The notes under the pieces were generated by a model that searched no databases, was not told the origin of the DNA, and saw only the letters and a program-made list of their open reading frames with translations. A program made the translations under genes and the position numbers. DNA of 64,000 nucleotides. It comes from Macrophomina tecta (Eukaryota; Ascomycota; Dothideomycetes; Botryosphaeriales; Botryosphaeriaceae). This document shows positions 55,838 through 64,000 of the stretch, one piece after another. The stretch is from positions 3,720,001 through 3,784,000 of the forward strand of contig JAKSGN010000007.1 of NCBI GenBank assembly GCA_024180945.1. Direction: 5' to 3'. Position 1 is the stretch's first letter. The number at the start of each line of letters is the position of its first letter.

Positions 55838-56962
55838 TCAACACAGGTCCGTACGCACTCTTATTTCCTCTCCAGGCTGTAATCGCGCCACTTGCGCCGA
55901 AATGCCCTTCTCCTCTAGCGTACGCTTGACCTCTTCGACTTCCATGCGCCTGACCCTAAGTTTCATAACGCTCACACCACGATTGTCCTTCTCTTCATCG
56001 TGCGCGCTGACCCAGCACTTGGCCATCAGTTGCCGCGCAATCTCACTGCCACCAGGCACGCCCGCCGCGATGTTGCCGCCCAAGTACCACGGATTGTCGA
56101 CACGGTCGAAAGAGTGTAGCAGCGCCGTCAGCGGAAGCGCAGATTGTTGGATAAGATGCGTCGAAGCATACGGTTCCAGGACAGAATAGGAAACCCCATG
56201 GGGTGAGTATATCAAAGAAAGGGTACGCTCTCGGTCGAGCGGGGTGGCGGAATTCGGTGTCAGTGGGCGGGGGCTGAAGAATGTCGACAAAGGAAGCGGA
56301 TTGGATATCTTCAAGCTTGCCATGCTTGTTGAGCGTCCCAACGCAGGCGAGAGAGTCGGAGAAAGTGGGGGTGTAGGCGGCAGTTCGATGTAGGCAGTCC
56401 TGACAGGACTCAGAACACTGGTTGGTGCCTGGTAGGTGATACCAATGGCATTGTGCAGACCACTAAGATCTCGCTTGGGACAAAGTAAAGACACGGTGAC
56501 TTCTCCGGGAAGACCGTTGGACGAGAATGATGGGATTTCCAGGCGAAAGATACGGCTGCTATTATCGACGGAGAAAGGCTTGAGGGCGTGCACGCTGCCT
56601 TTAGGAAAGTGGTTCCATTTACGAATCTTCTTAGCGGCGGCGGGGGCAGCAAGGATGATTGCGCCGGAATTCGGAGGTAGTTGCTTCAGAGTTTCTTCAT
56701 GGCAATGATCTGGCTTATCTTGAGAAATCAGGACCATGTCCGGTTCCGGCAGTTTGGCCAGAGAGGAGACACATGGCCGTGTCTTGTGTTGAGATATGGA
56801 AAACCGGGGGCTGAATATCTGAGCTGGGCCGGCAAGCCAGGGATCTATAAGGATTGTGAATGAACCGGGACACTGCGGCGCGGGCAGGCCTTGGGGAGCG
56901 ACGGAGGGGGAGAGTGTGACGATAAAGGAAGTGTCTGCGTTCAGAGCCTTGACGGTAAGCAT
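55838..56962 (-). CDS. MBL-fold protein with altered metal motif
   Basis: Fungal protein of 374 residues, single exon, of the metallo-beta-lactamase superfamily. Seen: the N-terminal strands ending in ILIDPWLAGPA (the DPxL/W strand-loop of the fold), LPEPDMVLISQDKPDHCHEE, later ILAAPAAAKKI, VSLLCPKRDLSGLHNAIGI, and a C-terminal LGGNIAAGVPGGSEIARQL segment. The canonical zinc motif HxHxDH reads QDKPDH (residues 81-86): Asp85 and His86 are kept, the first two histidines are not, although His88 follows at once. A Pro/Ser-rich insert sits in the middle. The start at MLTVKALNADTSF is chosen because the frame upstream is low-complexity. Substrate and activity are unknown. Confidence 0.75.
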   Translation of the reverse strand: MLTVKALNADTSFIVTLSPSVAPQGLPAPQCPGSFTILIDPWLAGPAQIFSPRFSISQHKTRPCVSSLAKLPEPDMVLISQDKPDHCHEETLKQLPPNSGAIILAAPAAAKKIRKWNHFPKGSVHALKPFSVDNSSRIFRLEIPSFSSNGLPGEVTVSLLCPKRDLSGLHNAIGITYQAPTSVLSPVRTAYIELPPTPPLSPTLSPALGRSTSMASLKISNPLPLSTFFSPRPLTPNSATPLDRERTLSLIYSPHGVSYSVLEPYASTHLIQQSALPLTALLHSFDRVDNPWYLGGNIAAGVPGGSEIARQLMAKCWVSAHDEEKDNRGVSVMKLRVRRMEVEEVKRTLEEKGISAQVARLQPGEEIRVRTDLC

Positions 56963-58624
56963 GATGGCTTTGACAAGGCAGCTGGCGCGTGGAAAGCAAG
57001 GACACGCGCCCCAGAAGGCGGAGAGAGGACGGTGAGAGGAAATGGAAACATTTGATGGCGGGCAGACTGTGGCTAAGTAAGAGAAAAGGGAGAAGTGAGC
57101 GTGGAGGGCAGGTTTAAGCGTGTGGAGCTGCAGGCCGCCGTCATGGCAGCGCCGAGGCTTCGCGTCCGCAGATTTGACACGGTTTCTAAGGGCAATCCCG
57201 GCGTCTGATTGGGTGCTTTTCGGCAGGGCAGGTGGCCTGCTTTCCCTCCTCCTTTTGGCTGAGGGGCGCCGTTCCGCAGCGTTGACCGGCAACGGAGCGA
57301 TGCCGTGAGAGCGGGCAGGGGCCTCTGGCGGCAGCGGAGGGGGAGGTTTAGATGAGACGCAGCAGGCAGTGCGACAAGTGGGCGGTCTGCCAAAGGCAGC
57401 GAATGCCACCGGCGTGCGAAACGCAATAGACGGCGAGGCGGAAGCCACCCAGACAGAGGCAGTTCGAGTCGATGGCGGCAATCTGCGGACCCTTGTGCTT
57501 GGTTCCCTCCGAGTTCCATTTACGCCGCGCTGGTATGCACAGAGAGCCGAGACCGACTAGCGTGCAAGGACGGTGCATCTACCCACGAGCACACCAGCCC
57601 GCGCGAGTTGACGCTCAGGTCAGGTGCGAACTTATAGGCGGGTAGAGCAGAGGAAATCTCCGCCCGGCCATCGCCATTGCGCCCAGAGAAGTTCCCGGGC
57701 TCGCGCAGGCGGACAGGTGCTCCGACTGTCCGCGGGATCGATCGCCTTTCCGGTGGAGCCCGTCATCGATGCTAACCGACGGCAGCAGCTCGCGGTCATG
57801 GTGCCGGGCGCAGTTGATGAAACAGCGACACCACGCAGCAGCGAGGTCTCCGGCTTGTTCTCGTCGCGCCTGTTCCTAGGCCGCTCCGTCAGGTGCCAGG
57901 CCAGGAGCCAGCGTGCGAGGGCGACGGCGGCGAGCGCAACAGCGGCAGCGCACCGACCGCTGCCCAAGTGCGGGCGCAGACCCGATCAGCTGGCGCCGCG
58001 GCGGGTTCTGCCCCTCTGCCTGCGCTGCGCTGCCGGCTGCTGGAGCTGGCGCGGCGCTGCGCGAGCATGCGGGGTGCACGCAGGCAAGCAGCACGCGGGC
58101 TGGGGTAGTGTGGTGTGTTGTTGGGGCCGCGACGCCGTGTGCGAAGGGAGCGCGCGCCCAAGCTCCAGAGCTCCAGCAGCTTCAGAGAGCTCTCGCATTT
58201 CCCTAGCTCTCAGCTGAAGCTCCCGTGCCTCGTCCGGCTCTGGCGAGCACTTGTGCAGGCTCCGGAGCTGGCCCGGCACTGGACCAAGCGGCGCGGTTCG
58301 GGCGACAGCTGGTTCGGGCGCTGCAAAATGCTCTAGTTCCTTTGACGCTGATTTTTCACCCAACCAATCACCGCCGCCATATCACGGCCTAAGCAGCAGG
58401 AGTTTGCATCGGCAATGGCCTACGCTACCCAGCAGTGATCCCCGCTTCCTGAAAACCTGACTACGCAGCCCCTCAATCTCTCCGACAGCTCCAAGAGCTT
58501 CGCGCACCAGCTACACCACAGCTCACTCCTCCAGAACCGCTGCTCCATTGACCGCGCCCTCTCCCCCGAGCTCGACTCCAGCTTCAATCCCGCCCCGCAG
58601 CCGAGCCTGCCTGCATGCGCTGTC
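56963..58624. promoter_or_regulatory. Long divergent intergenic region
   Basis: 1.66 kb between the start codons of the MBL-fold gene (-) and a zinc-finger gene (+). No gene recognised. Very GC-rich; open frames on both strands are Ala/Arg/Pro-rich shadows. The 3' end (58.4-58.6 kb) is CT-rich, fitting a 5' UTR of the zinc-finger gene. Confidence 0.5.
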
Positions 58625-60369
58625 ATGCCACCACCCAGAAATCTGACCAACAGCTTCTCCGTCTCTGACAGCACCAACGAGGTCGTCTGTCCGCTGCGCA
58701 ACCAGGATGGCTCCAGCTGCCGCAAGCGCTGCATAGGCGTGAGTCCGCCTCCAGCTCCCTTCGCCCGCCAGCTGGAGCATTCGGGCGCCTGCAAGGGCTG
58801 TCGCTTCCCTTCGGCACCTGCATGCGCGCGGGTGCTGCTGCTCTCCGTGCCTCTTGGTCAATACCTCTGGCACTGCTCGTACTGACATGCCTCGCCGCTG
58901 CAGGAGAAGCGCTACCGCTCCATGCAGGAGCATATCCGCCGCGCCCATCCCGAACACTACATCTCCAAGCTTCCTGCTACTGAGGAGAGCTTCGCATTGA
59001 TGGTCAATACGCCGCCCCACGAGCGCCCGCCGCCGCCGCCGCCGCCGCCGCCGCCGAACAACCAAGCTCCACCCCCACACTCTGCTGGTGCGTTCGCCGC
59101 TCAGGAAAGGCACGCTTGGGCTCCAGGTCTGACGGCTCCAGGCTATGCGCATGAAGCCACCGCCTACTACCACGATGACACCACTCCGAGGTCATCGGAC
59201 GAGATGCGGCGAGGCTCGCTGCTGCCGGCCGCCAGCGCCGCCGCAGCCCTCGCGCAGCTGCACAATCACCGGCCTGAATACGACTGGGACTCGGAGCAGG
59301 TAGGCCTCGCGAATAACCCCGTCCTTTTCTAGACGGGTCTGCGTTCCCTGCAATGACCCCGAGCTGGGAATCCCTTGTCTTGGCAGCGAAACAATGAGCG
59401 AAAGACCAATCACTGCAGCATTGTTCTGACTTCTTCGAAATTACTTGCTGAATACTGACCAAGAATTCCCAGGACGCCCTGTCGGATCCTGAATCTAAGA
59501 ACAGGCAAAAGGCCCGTTTCGCGGTGGATCCGCAGCTGATGGGTGAGGGCGAAATATCCTATGTGAACACCTCCACGCCACGCGAGCTGCTTCCCTCATC
59601 GCTGGCCCGTTCTCCACCGGGCCGCTCATCCACACTGCCTCCTGTCCCTCGCCCAAACAAATCTAGGTCGCGCAAGAGCTCAATAACGCAGAATGCTCGA
59701 AGGCCAAGGCATGAAAGAAACAGATCTAAGGAGTTTCAGAGGCGCATGAGCCACGACCGAAAGGCTTTCTCAGTCGAGCCTCCGAGTTCAGGAACCAACG
59801 TGTACGGAAAGCGGTGGGAAGATCTGATCGATGCAGCAGCTTCGGCCACGGAAGAGGATAGTCGGGATTTGACTCCTGTAAGCACATGACTCTGACCGCT
59901 ACTGATTACCCTGACCAGCACTGCTCACTGCGCGTAGATTCCTCAATCCCCACATCACTTGAACCGAGCTTCGCTCCCACCTTATGTCACATCCCAGTTC
60001 CACTCTTACCACGCTTCGCCGCTTCAAAATACCTTGACGCCGCCACCTCCGGACCAGCCCGGAATGGAGCCATTCCCTTCCGTCGAGTCGTCCATTGAGT
60101 CTACGCAGTCGGGCCACAATTTCCATATCTCCTCTCAGGGCCTCTCAGACTCATCGCCAACCTACGGTCAACATGTGCATATCTACTGTGCCGCTTGCCG
60201 ACGTTTGTCCCTTCTTCGCGCCAGTTACGCTTGTACCGAGTGCATATGCGGCCTCTGCCAAGATTGCGTCGATGTGCTTTCAAGCGAGCAGAACCGTGGC
60301 CGTGGACGCTGTCCGAGGTGCGGAACCATCGGAGGAAAATTCAAGCCATTCCAGCTGGATATCAGGTGA
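58625..60369 (+). CDS. C2H2-like and RING-like zinc protein
   Basis: Fungal protein of 448 residues in four exons: 58625-58738, 58904-59299, 59473-59877 and 59938-60369. Seen: an N-terminal atypical finger VCPLRNQDGSSCRKRC continuing across the first intron into SMQEHIRRAHPEHY (Cys pair then His-x4-His), LPATEESFALMV, and a proline run coded by CCG repeats at about 59029-59055. A long disordered basic Ser/Pro region follows (RKSSITQNARRPRHERNRS), with GTNVYGKRWEDLIDAAASA. The C-terminus is a RING-like or treble-clef zinc module (YCAACRRLSLL, CTECICGLCQDCVDVL, RCPRCG). A GTGAGA donor overlaps the stop (ATCAG-GTGAGA at 60363-60370), so a further exon cannot be excluded. Function unknown; a role in regulation or ubiquitination is inference. 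Confidence 0.78.
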
Positions 60370-60941
60370 GACTTTGACTTTCGACGGTAGGTGCCATTTG
60401 ATTACCTGCCGGCCTTTCTGTGCCTGTCTTTTACGATACACTCTCACGTATTTTTGTGATTCTCATTTTCGCCTGCGGGCCGGTATGGGTATACCCTAGA
60501 GTCTGGAGCAGCAAATGTCTGCCAAGGCGTTCTTGTCTATCTCGGGGTTTAATCTTTTTCCTTATTATGAGATCATTTTCCATTTTTCTGCATAGACTGG
60601 TGGCATTGTTGGCGTTTGGGTGAGGGATTATCAAGGTGGCATAGACTGGGGCTTTCACTTTACAGGCTGAGTCTATTTTTCTCAAAAATCGCCATTCATT
60701 TGAAACGGAGTGTGAATTGGCGGCAGCGGTGCAAAGCACTCTTTTGTCGAGAAAAAGATCGGTCGCTTCCGTATCGCTTATCATCTTAGTCGTACACACC
60801 CAAGAGCGGAGGATGGCAATCCGAGGGCTTATCACTTGCTCTCTAGCAATATCTTTCTTCCACGACTTATAGAATGGCTGCTGCGGGCGCTACGGCGCAA
60901 CTTTCTCAAAGCTTTCATATGCCATTTCTTCCTTTCTCCAT
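60370..60941. other. Convergent intergenic region
   Basis: No gene seen between the zinc-protein gene (+) and the GRASP gene (-). Confidence 0.55.
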
Positions 60942-62402
60942 TCAGCCTGATACTTCCTCCGCCGCAGGAGCGGAGTCGGTAGGAACTGGCACAGTGGCAT
61001 CCTTTGGCGGCCCACCCTTTGGCGGACCTGCTGCCTTTGGTGGCGGAGGAACGCTGCCAGTTCTGCTTCCCCCACCTCCATAATCCAACTCTCGACTTTT
61101 CTGTTCGCCTTCCTTGAAGTAGTCCTCAATACCGCCAGCGGCCACCGCGTGGTGCACGCGCGTCTTACGCGCTCTGCCGCCATGGGTTGCTGCTTGCTGG
61201 CCGGGTCCCGGCGATCCGGCGCTCTTGGGAGGCGGCGTGTGCATGTTGGCGGGAACGAAGAATGACGGAGACGTCGAGGATGGCGGGGGCGGTGCGCCTG
61301 CGCCGAGGAATGCGGGACCTTCAGCGGGGTTGACAGCGGCGACGGCGGAGAGGTCGGCCGGGATGGCGTTGGTCGTGTACGTGGTAGGTGCGCTGGTGTC
61401 GAAGAGCATCTCGCCAGGGCCGGCGGGGGGTTCCTCGAGGGGGGCGGGTAGGCGGTGCAGCGCGCCGAAGCCGAGGACGCAGCCGAGGAGGCCTTGGCCG
61501 CCCCAGTTGCGCGAGGGGGTGATGGTGACGGGACGGGTGACGTTGTATTCGTGGTTGTAGACGAAGAGGCGGACGGGCCGGTTTATGTACTGGAAGAGAG
61601 TGGAAGTCAGCAGGCCGGCAATGACGCTTGAAGCGCGCACGCCGGAGCTTGTACGTTCGGAGACCCGGCACAGACGCGGCGATGACAGATATAAAGAACG
61701 GATCGAAAAGGGAGGAAAAGGGTAGAAAGAAAGAACGTGTTGAGAACCAGAAACAACAGAGAACGAGAATGCGGATGCATCATTGAAGAGTCTGACTGAA
61801 TGCACCAAGAAAGTGAGGCCTGCGCATGCACGACCGACGTAGGAGTTTCAGCCATGACTTACATCTTCTACAAGCTCTCCAAGGCCGGATTCACCTCTCA
61901 CGAGGCCCTCAGGACTACCGATGATATAGTCGCCATAGGGCAGGAGGCCAGCGACGTCGGCTGGAGAGTTGGGCTGCACGTCAAGAATGTGCCAGACATC
62001 CTCTGTAGATGACAGCGGTATCCATTGGAGAGAGATGCCGAGCGTGGGATTTTCTGCCGGGATGGGGACGTAGATTTCACGAATGCGCTGACCCTTTGCG
62101 CTCCACACGCCCAAACTGATGGTGTGCCCGGCGCAGTTGCGGACCTCTGTAGCAAAGAGAGTCGGGTCAGGGTTGTCCTGGCGACCTGGTTAGCCGCGCA
62201 ACCGAGAGACCTCCGGCAAGAGGCCTACTATCGTGCGGCCATTAATGCCGATGATGAAGTCAAACCACGGCTCTATGGCCAGCTCCTGGTTGGTGTTGCG
62301 CAGGACCTGGAAGCCATAGGCGCCCTTGGAGCCCTGCTCGCGCTCTTGGGGCTCGGCGTCGAGGCGCGAGATGAAGCGATTTAGGGCTCCGAACATGCTC
62401 AT
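60942..62402 (-). CDS. GRH1: Golgi reassembly-stacking protein (GRASP/Grh1)
   Basis: Peripheral Golgi/ER-exit-site protein that tethers membranes and supports unconventional secretion. Three exons: 62402-62229, 62177-61863 and 61589-60942, giving 378 residues. Seen: two PDZ-like GRASP domains (YGFQVLRNTNQELAIEPWFD, GINGRTI; then LGISLQWIP, WHILDVQPNSPADVAGLLP, YIIGSPEGLV, RLFVYNHEYNVTRPVTITP, WGGQGLLGCVLGFGALHRLP), followed by a Pro/Gly-rich disordered tail. The N-terminus is MSMFGALNRFISRL: no Gly at position 2, so no myristoylation. A Met-Ser start with an amphipathic helix suggests N-terminal acetylation as in yeast Grh1. The second intron is long (273 nt). It diverges from TGS1 across 252 bases. 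Confidence 0.93.
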
Positions 62403-62654
62403 GGCTGCTGTTTGCGATTGGGGTGTGCTTGTGGAGGGCAGGCTTCACGTGCTGCAGATGTCCTGTTGTCGTGTTCTCATGCAGCCCGGCCAGGCTCTTT
62501 TTGGCTCCTCGGTCCCTGTCGCCTTGCGGGTGGCCATAGCTTCCTTCCATCGCTCGCCCCTCGCCGGCCCAACTCGGGTCAATTTTCCTCCCGTACATTA
62601 CCGCAGAATTTGGTCCGCAACATTGCCTGCGCCAATCTTGAAGATCACTGCAAC
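62403..62654. promoter_or_regulatory. Bidirectional promoter GRASP/TGS1
   Basis: 252 bases separate the two start codons. The TGS1 side ends in a leader with CAACATG at the start codon. No TATA box seen. Confidence 0.55.
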
Positions 62655-63702
62655 ATGTCAGCCGGCGTGGGCGCATTCTTGAAGGCGTTCGCACTGGAGA
62701 CGCCCGAACAGCGCGCGGCGGCGGCCGCCGCTGCCGAAGACCAACGCAAAGTCACAAGCACAAGCACCTTGTCAAGGGGCCAGGGTAACCAGCACCTAGA
62801 TCGGGAGTGGCCAGTTATCAAGCACTATGAAGATATCTCCGACGTTCCTGAGGACATCCAAAAGTAGGCCGGATATGACACCCTGTGACCTCCCTTCTGA
62901 CTGTCCTGATAGGTACTGGAGGCAGCGGTACGACATCTTCTATAAATATGATGACGGCATCTGGATGACTGATGATCTCTGGTTTGGTGTCACTCCTGAG
63001 CCGATTGCTTGGTGAGATAATCTGGCACATTTCTTGCAATCTACGCTAATTATTACAGTAAAATCGCAAAACAGATGGCCAGTGCTGTGCCTGCCCACAA
63101 AGACACCATCATCGATGCCTTTGCCGGTGCAGGAGGCAATACGATTGCTTTTGCTAGGAGCGGTCGGTGGAGTCGCATCTTTGCCTTTGAGAAAGACCCG
63201 GATGTTCTGAAATGCGCCAAGCACAATGCTGAAGTGTACGGTGTCGCCAACAAGATCTGGTGGATCCAAGGTGACTGCTTTGAGGAGGCCAAAAAGCGCT
63301 TCCCTGATCAGCAAGAGCATGCCGTGGTTTTTGCGAGCCCTCCGTGGGGTGGTAATTACGCCCAGCTACCGGGATGTGTTCCTGTGCTAACTCCAGCCTC
63401 ACAGGCCCGACCTATCGTAGCGACCAAATATTTGATCTGAAGACCATGCAGCCCTATAGTTTGCATAAGTTGTATAGCGAGCTCACTAAAATCACCAAGG
63501 AGCTCGCTCTTTTTCTGCCACGTACGTCCGACCTGAACCAACTGGCCAAGTACGTGCCGGATGGTCAGAGAATCCAGGTCGCACATTACTGCATGTCAGG
63601 TGCCAGCAAGGTAATTTGTATCTCCTGAGTTTGCCGACACGCGTTGCTGACCGATTATAGGCCCTTTGCGCATACTATGGTGACTTTGGACCTATCGCCT
63701 GA
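62655..63702 (+). CDS. TGS1: Trimethylguanosine synthase Tgs1
   Basis: S-adenosylmethionine methyltransferase that hypermethylates the m7G cap of snRNAs and snoRNAs to trimethylguanosine. Five exons: 62655-62863, 62913-63011, 63059-63351, 63405-63610 and 63661-63702, giving 282 residues. Seen: KYWRQRYDIFYKYDDGIWM, EPIACKIAKQM, the SAM-binding motif DAFAGAGGNTIAFA, FEKDPDVLKCAKHNAEVYG, the catalytic SPPWGGPTY formed across the third intron, and a C-terminal strand ALCAYYGDFGPIA from a 42 nt last exon. The length suits the compact fungal Tgs1 type that is mostly catalytic domain. The first two donors (GTAGGC, GTGAGA) and all junctions keep the family sequence. Confidence 0.94.
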
Positions 63703-64000
63703 GTCTCCGTAAGCTTGATGGGTTAATGCACGCCCAAATGCCAACCATACTTCAGAGCGAATGAACAGACCAATCCAGGACTTGGCCTTCCTCATGAGGG
63801 AAGGTAATCACACGATTATTCGATGACGGTGCACACCGTATAATAGTCATGGGGCAGGAGTTCTTGGGGCAAATGGCGACGGCACTAACCAGAGAGATGC
63901 GCCACCGATAACACATCTTGATGCCGAATGGACGGAACTATTGCTTTTTAGGTATTTTGAGGTGTCTTCCTCGACGCCCCCAAGATTTGCCGTATGTCAA
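63703..64000. other. Right edge, no gene seen
   Basis: About 300 bases downstream of TGS1 with no recognisable coding sequence. A gene could begin beyond the edge. Confidence 0.5.

Noticed and set aside
56963..57481. N-terminal extension of the MBL-fold protein
   Set aside because: Low-complexity Pro/Ser/Arg sequence; the fold begins at MLTVKALNADTSF.
57600..58430. Open frames upstream of the zinc-finger gene
   Set aside because: Ala/Arg-rich, present in every frame on both strands; no conserved feature.
1..64000. CRISPR arrays, bacterial operons, phage or plasmid genes
   Set aside because: Spliced eukaryotic genes throughout and no direct repeats with regular spacers.

Overview
The window is nuclear DNA of a filamentous ascomycete fungus (Pezizomycotina). 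The evidence is short introns (mostly about 45-110 nt) with GT donors, CTAAC/CTGAC-like branch points and AG acceptors, compact divergent gene pairs, and best-recognised proteins of fungal type (Hrd1, Nup159, Utp22, Grh1/GRASP, Cue3, an af470-like protein). An Alt a 1-like secreted protein makes Dothideomycetes the most likely class, but that is inference. No mobile element, tRNA, rRNA or CRISPR array could be supported.

Layout. 0-3 kb: RPL9 and an af470-like monooxygenase-family gene, both minus. 3-6 kb: a gene-poor stretch with relics of broken genes, then a small mitochondrial LEA-like gene. 7.5-10.4 kb: HRD1, the ERAD ubiquitin ligase. 11.6-21.3 kb: proteasome beta-2 (PUP1) divergent from NUP159, followed by a large intronless GTPBP1/2-like GTPase gene. 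21.3-29 kb: two long GC-rich non-coding stretches around a C2H2 zinc-finger gene. 29-35.2 kb: cystathionine gamma-synthase (7 exons) divergent from UTP22. 36.3 kb: a small secreted AA1-like protein. 37-39 kb: a broken unrecognised gene, then RPS20 divergent from CUE3. 42-47.7 kb: a 5.75 kb desert between convergent genes. 47.7-54.2 kb: an APH-fold probable pseudokinase, TAN1, eIF3e and the mitoribosomal protein gene IMG2. 54.2-55.8 kb: an AT-rich island. 55.8-63.7 kb: an MBL-fold protein, a zinc-finger/RING-like protein, GRASP and TGS1.

The genes do not form one pathway. Most are single-copy housekeeping genes of translation and RNA biology (RPL9, RPS20, eIF3e, IMG2, TAN1, UTP22, TGS1, CUE3) and of protein quality control or trafficking (HRD1, PUP1, GRASP, NUP159). 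Accessory interest lies in the AA1-like protein, the af470-like gene, the degenerate kinase and MBL proteins, the relics and the deserts. I did not find a convincing new multi-gene system. The best unusual observations are two adjacent GC-AG introns in TAN1, two enzyme-fold proteins that have lost canonical catalytic residues, and a frameshifted conserved-looking gene relic at about 5 kb.

Intron boundaries were set by hand from splice consensus, reading-frame continuity and family conservation. Every multi-exon model sums to a whole number of codons. UTRs were not determined.
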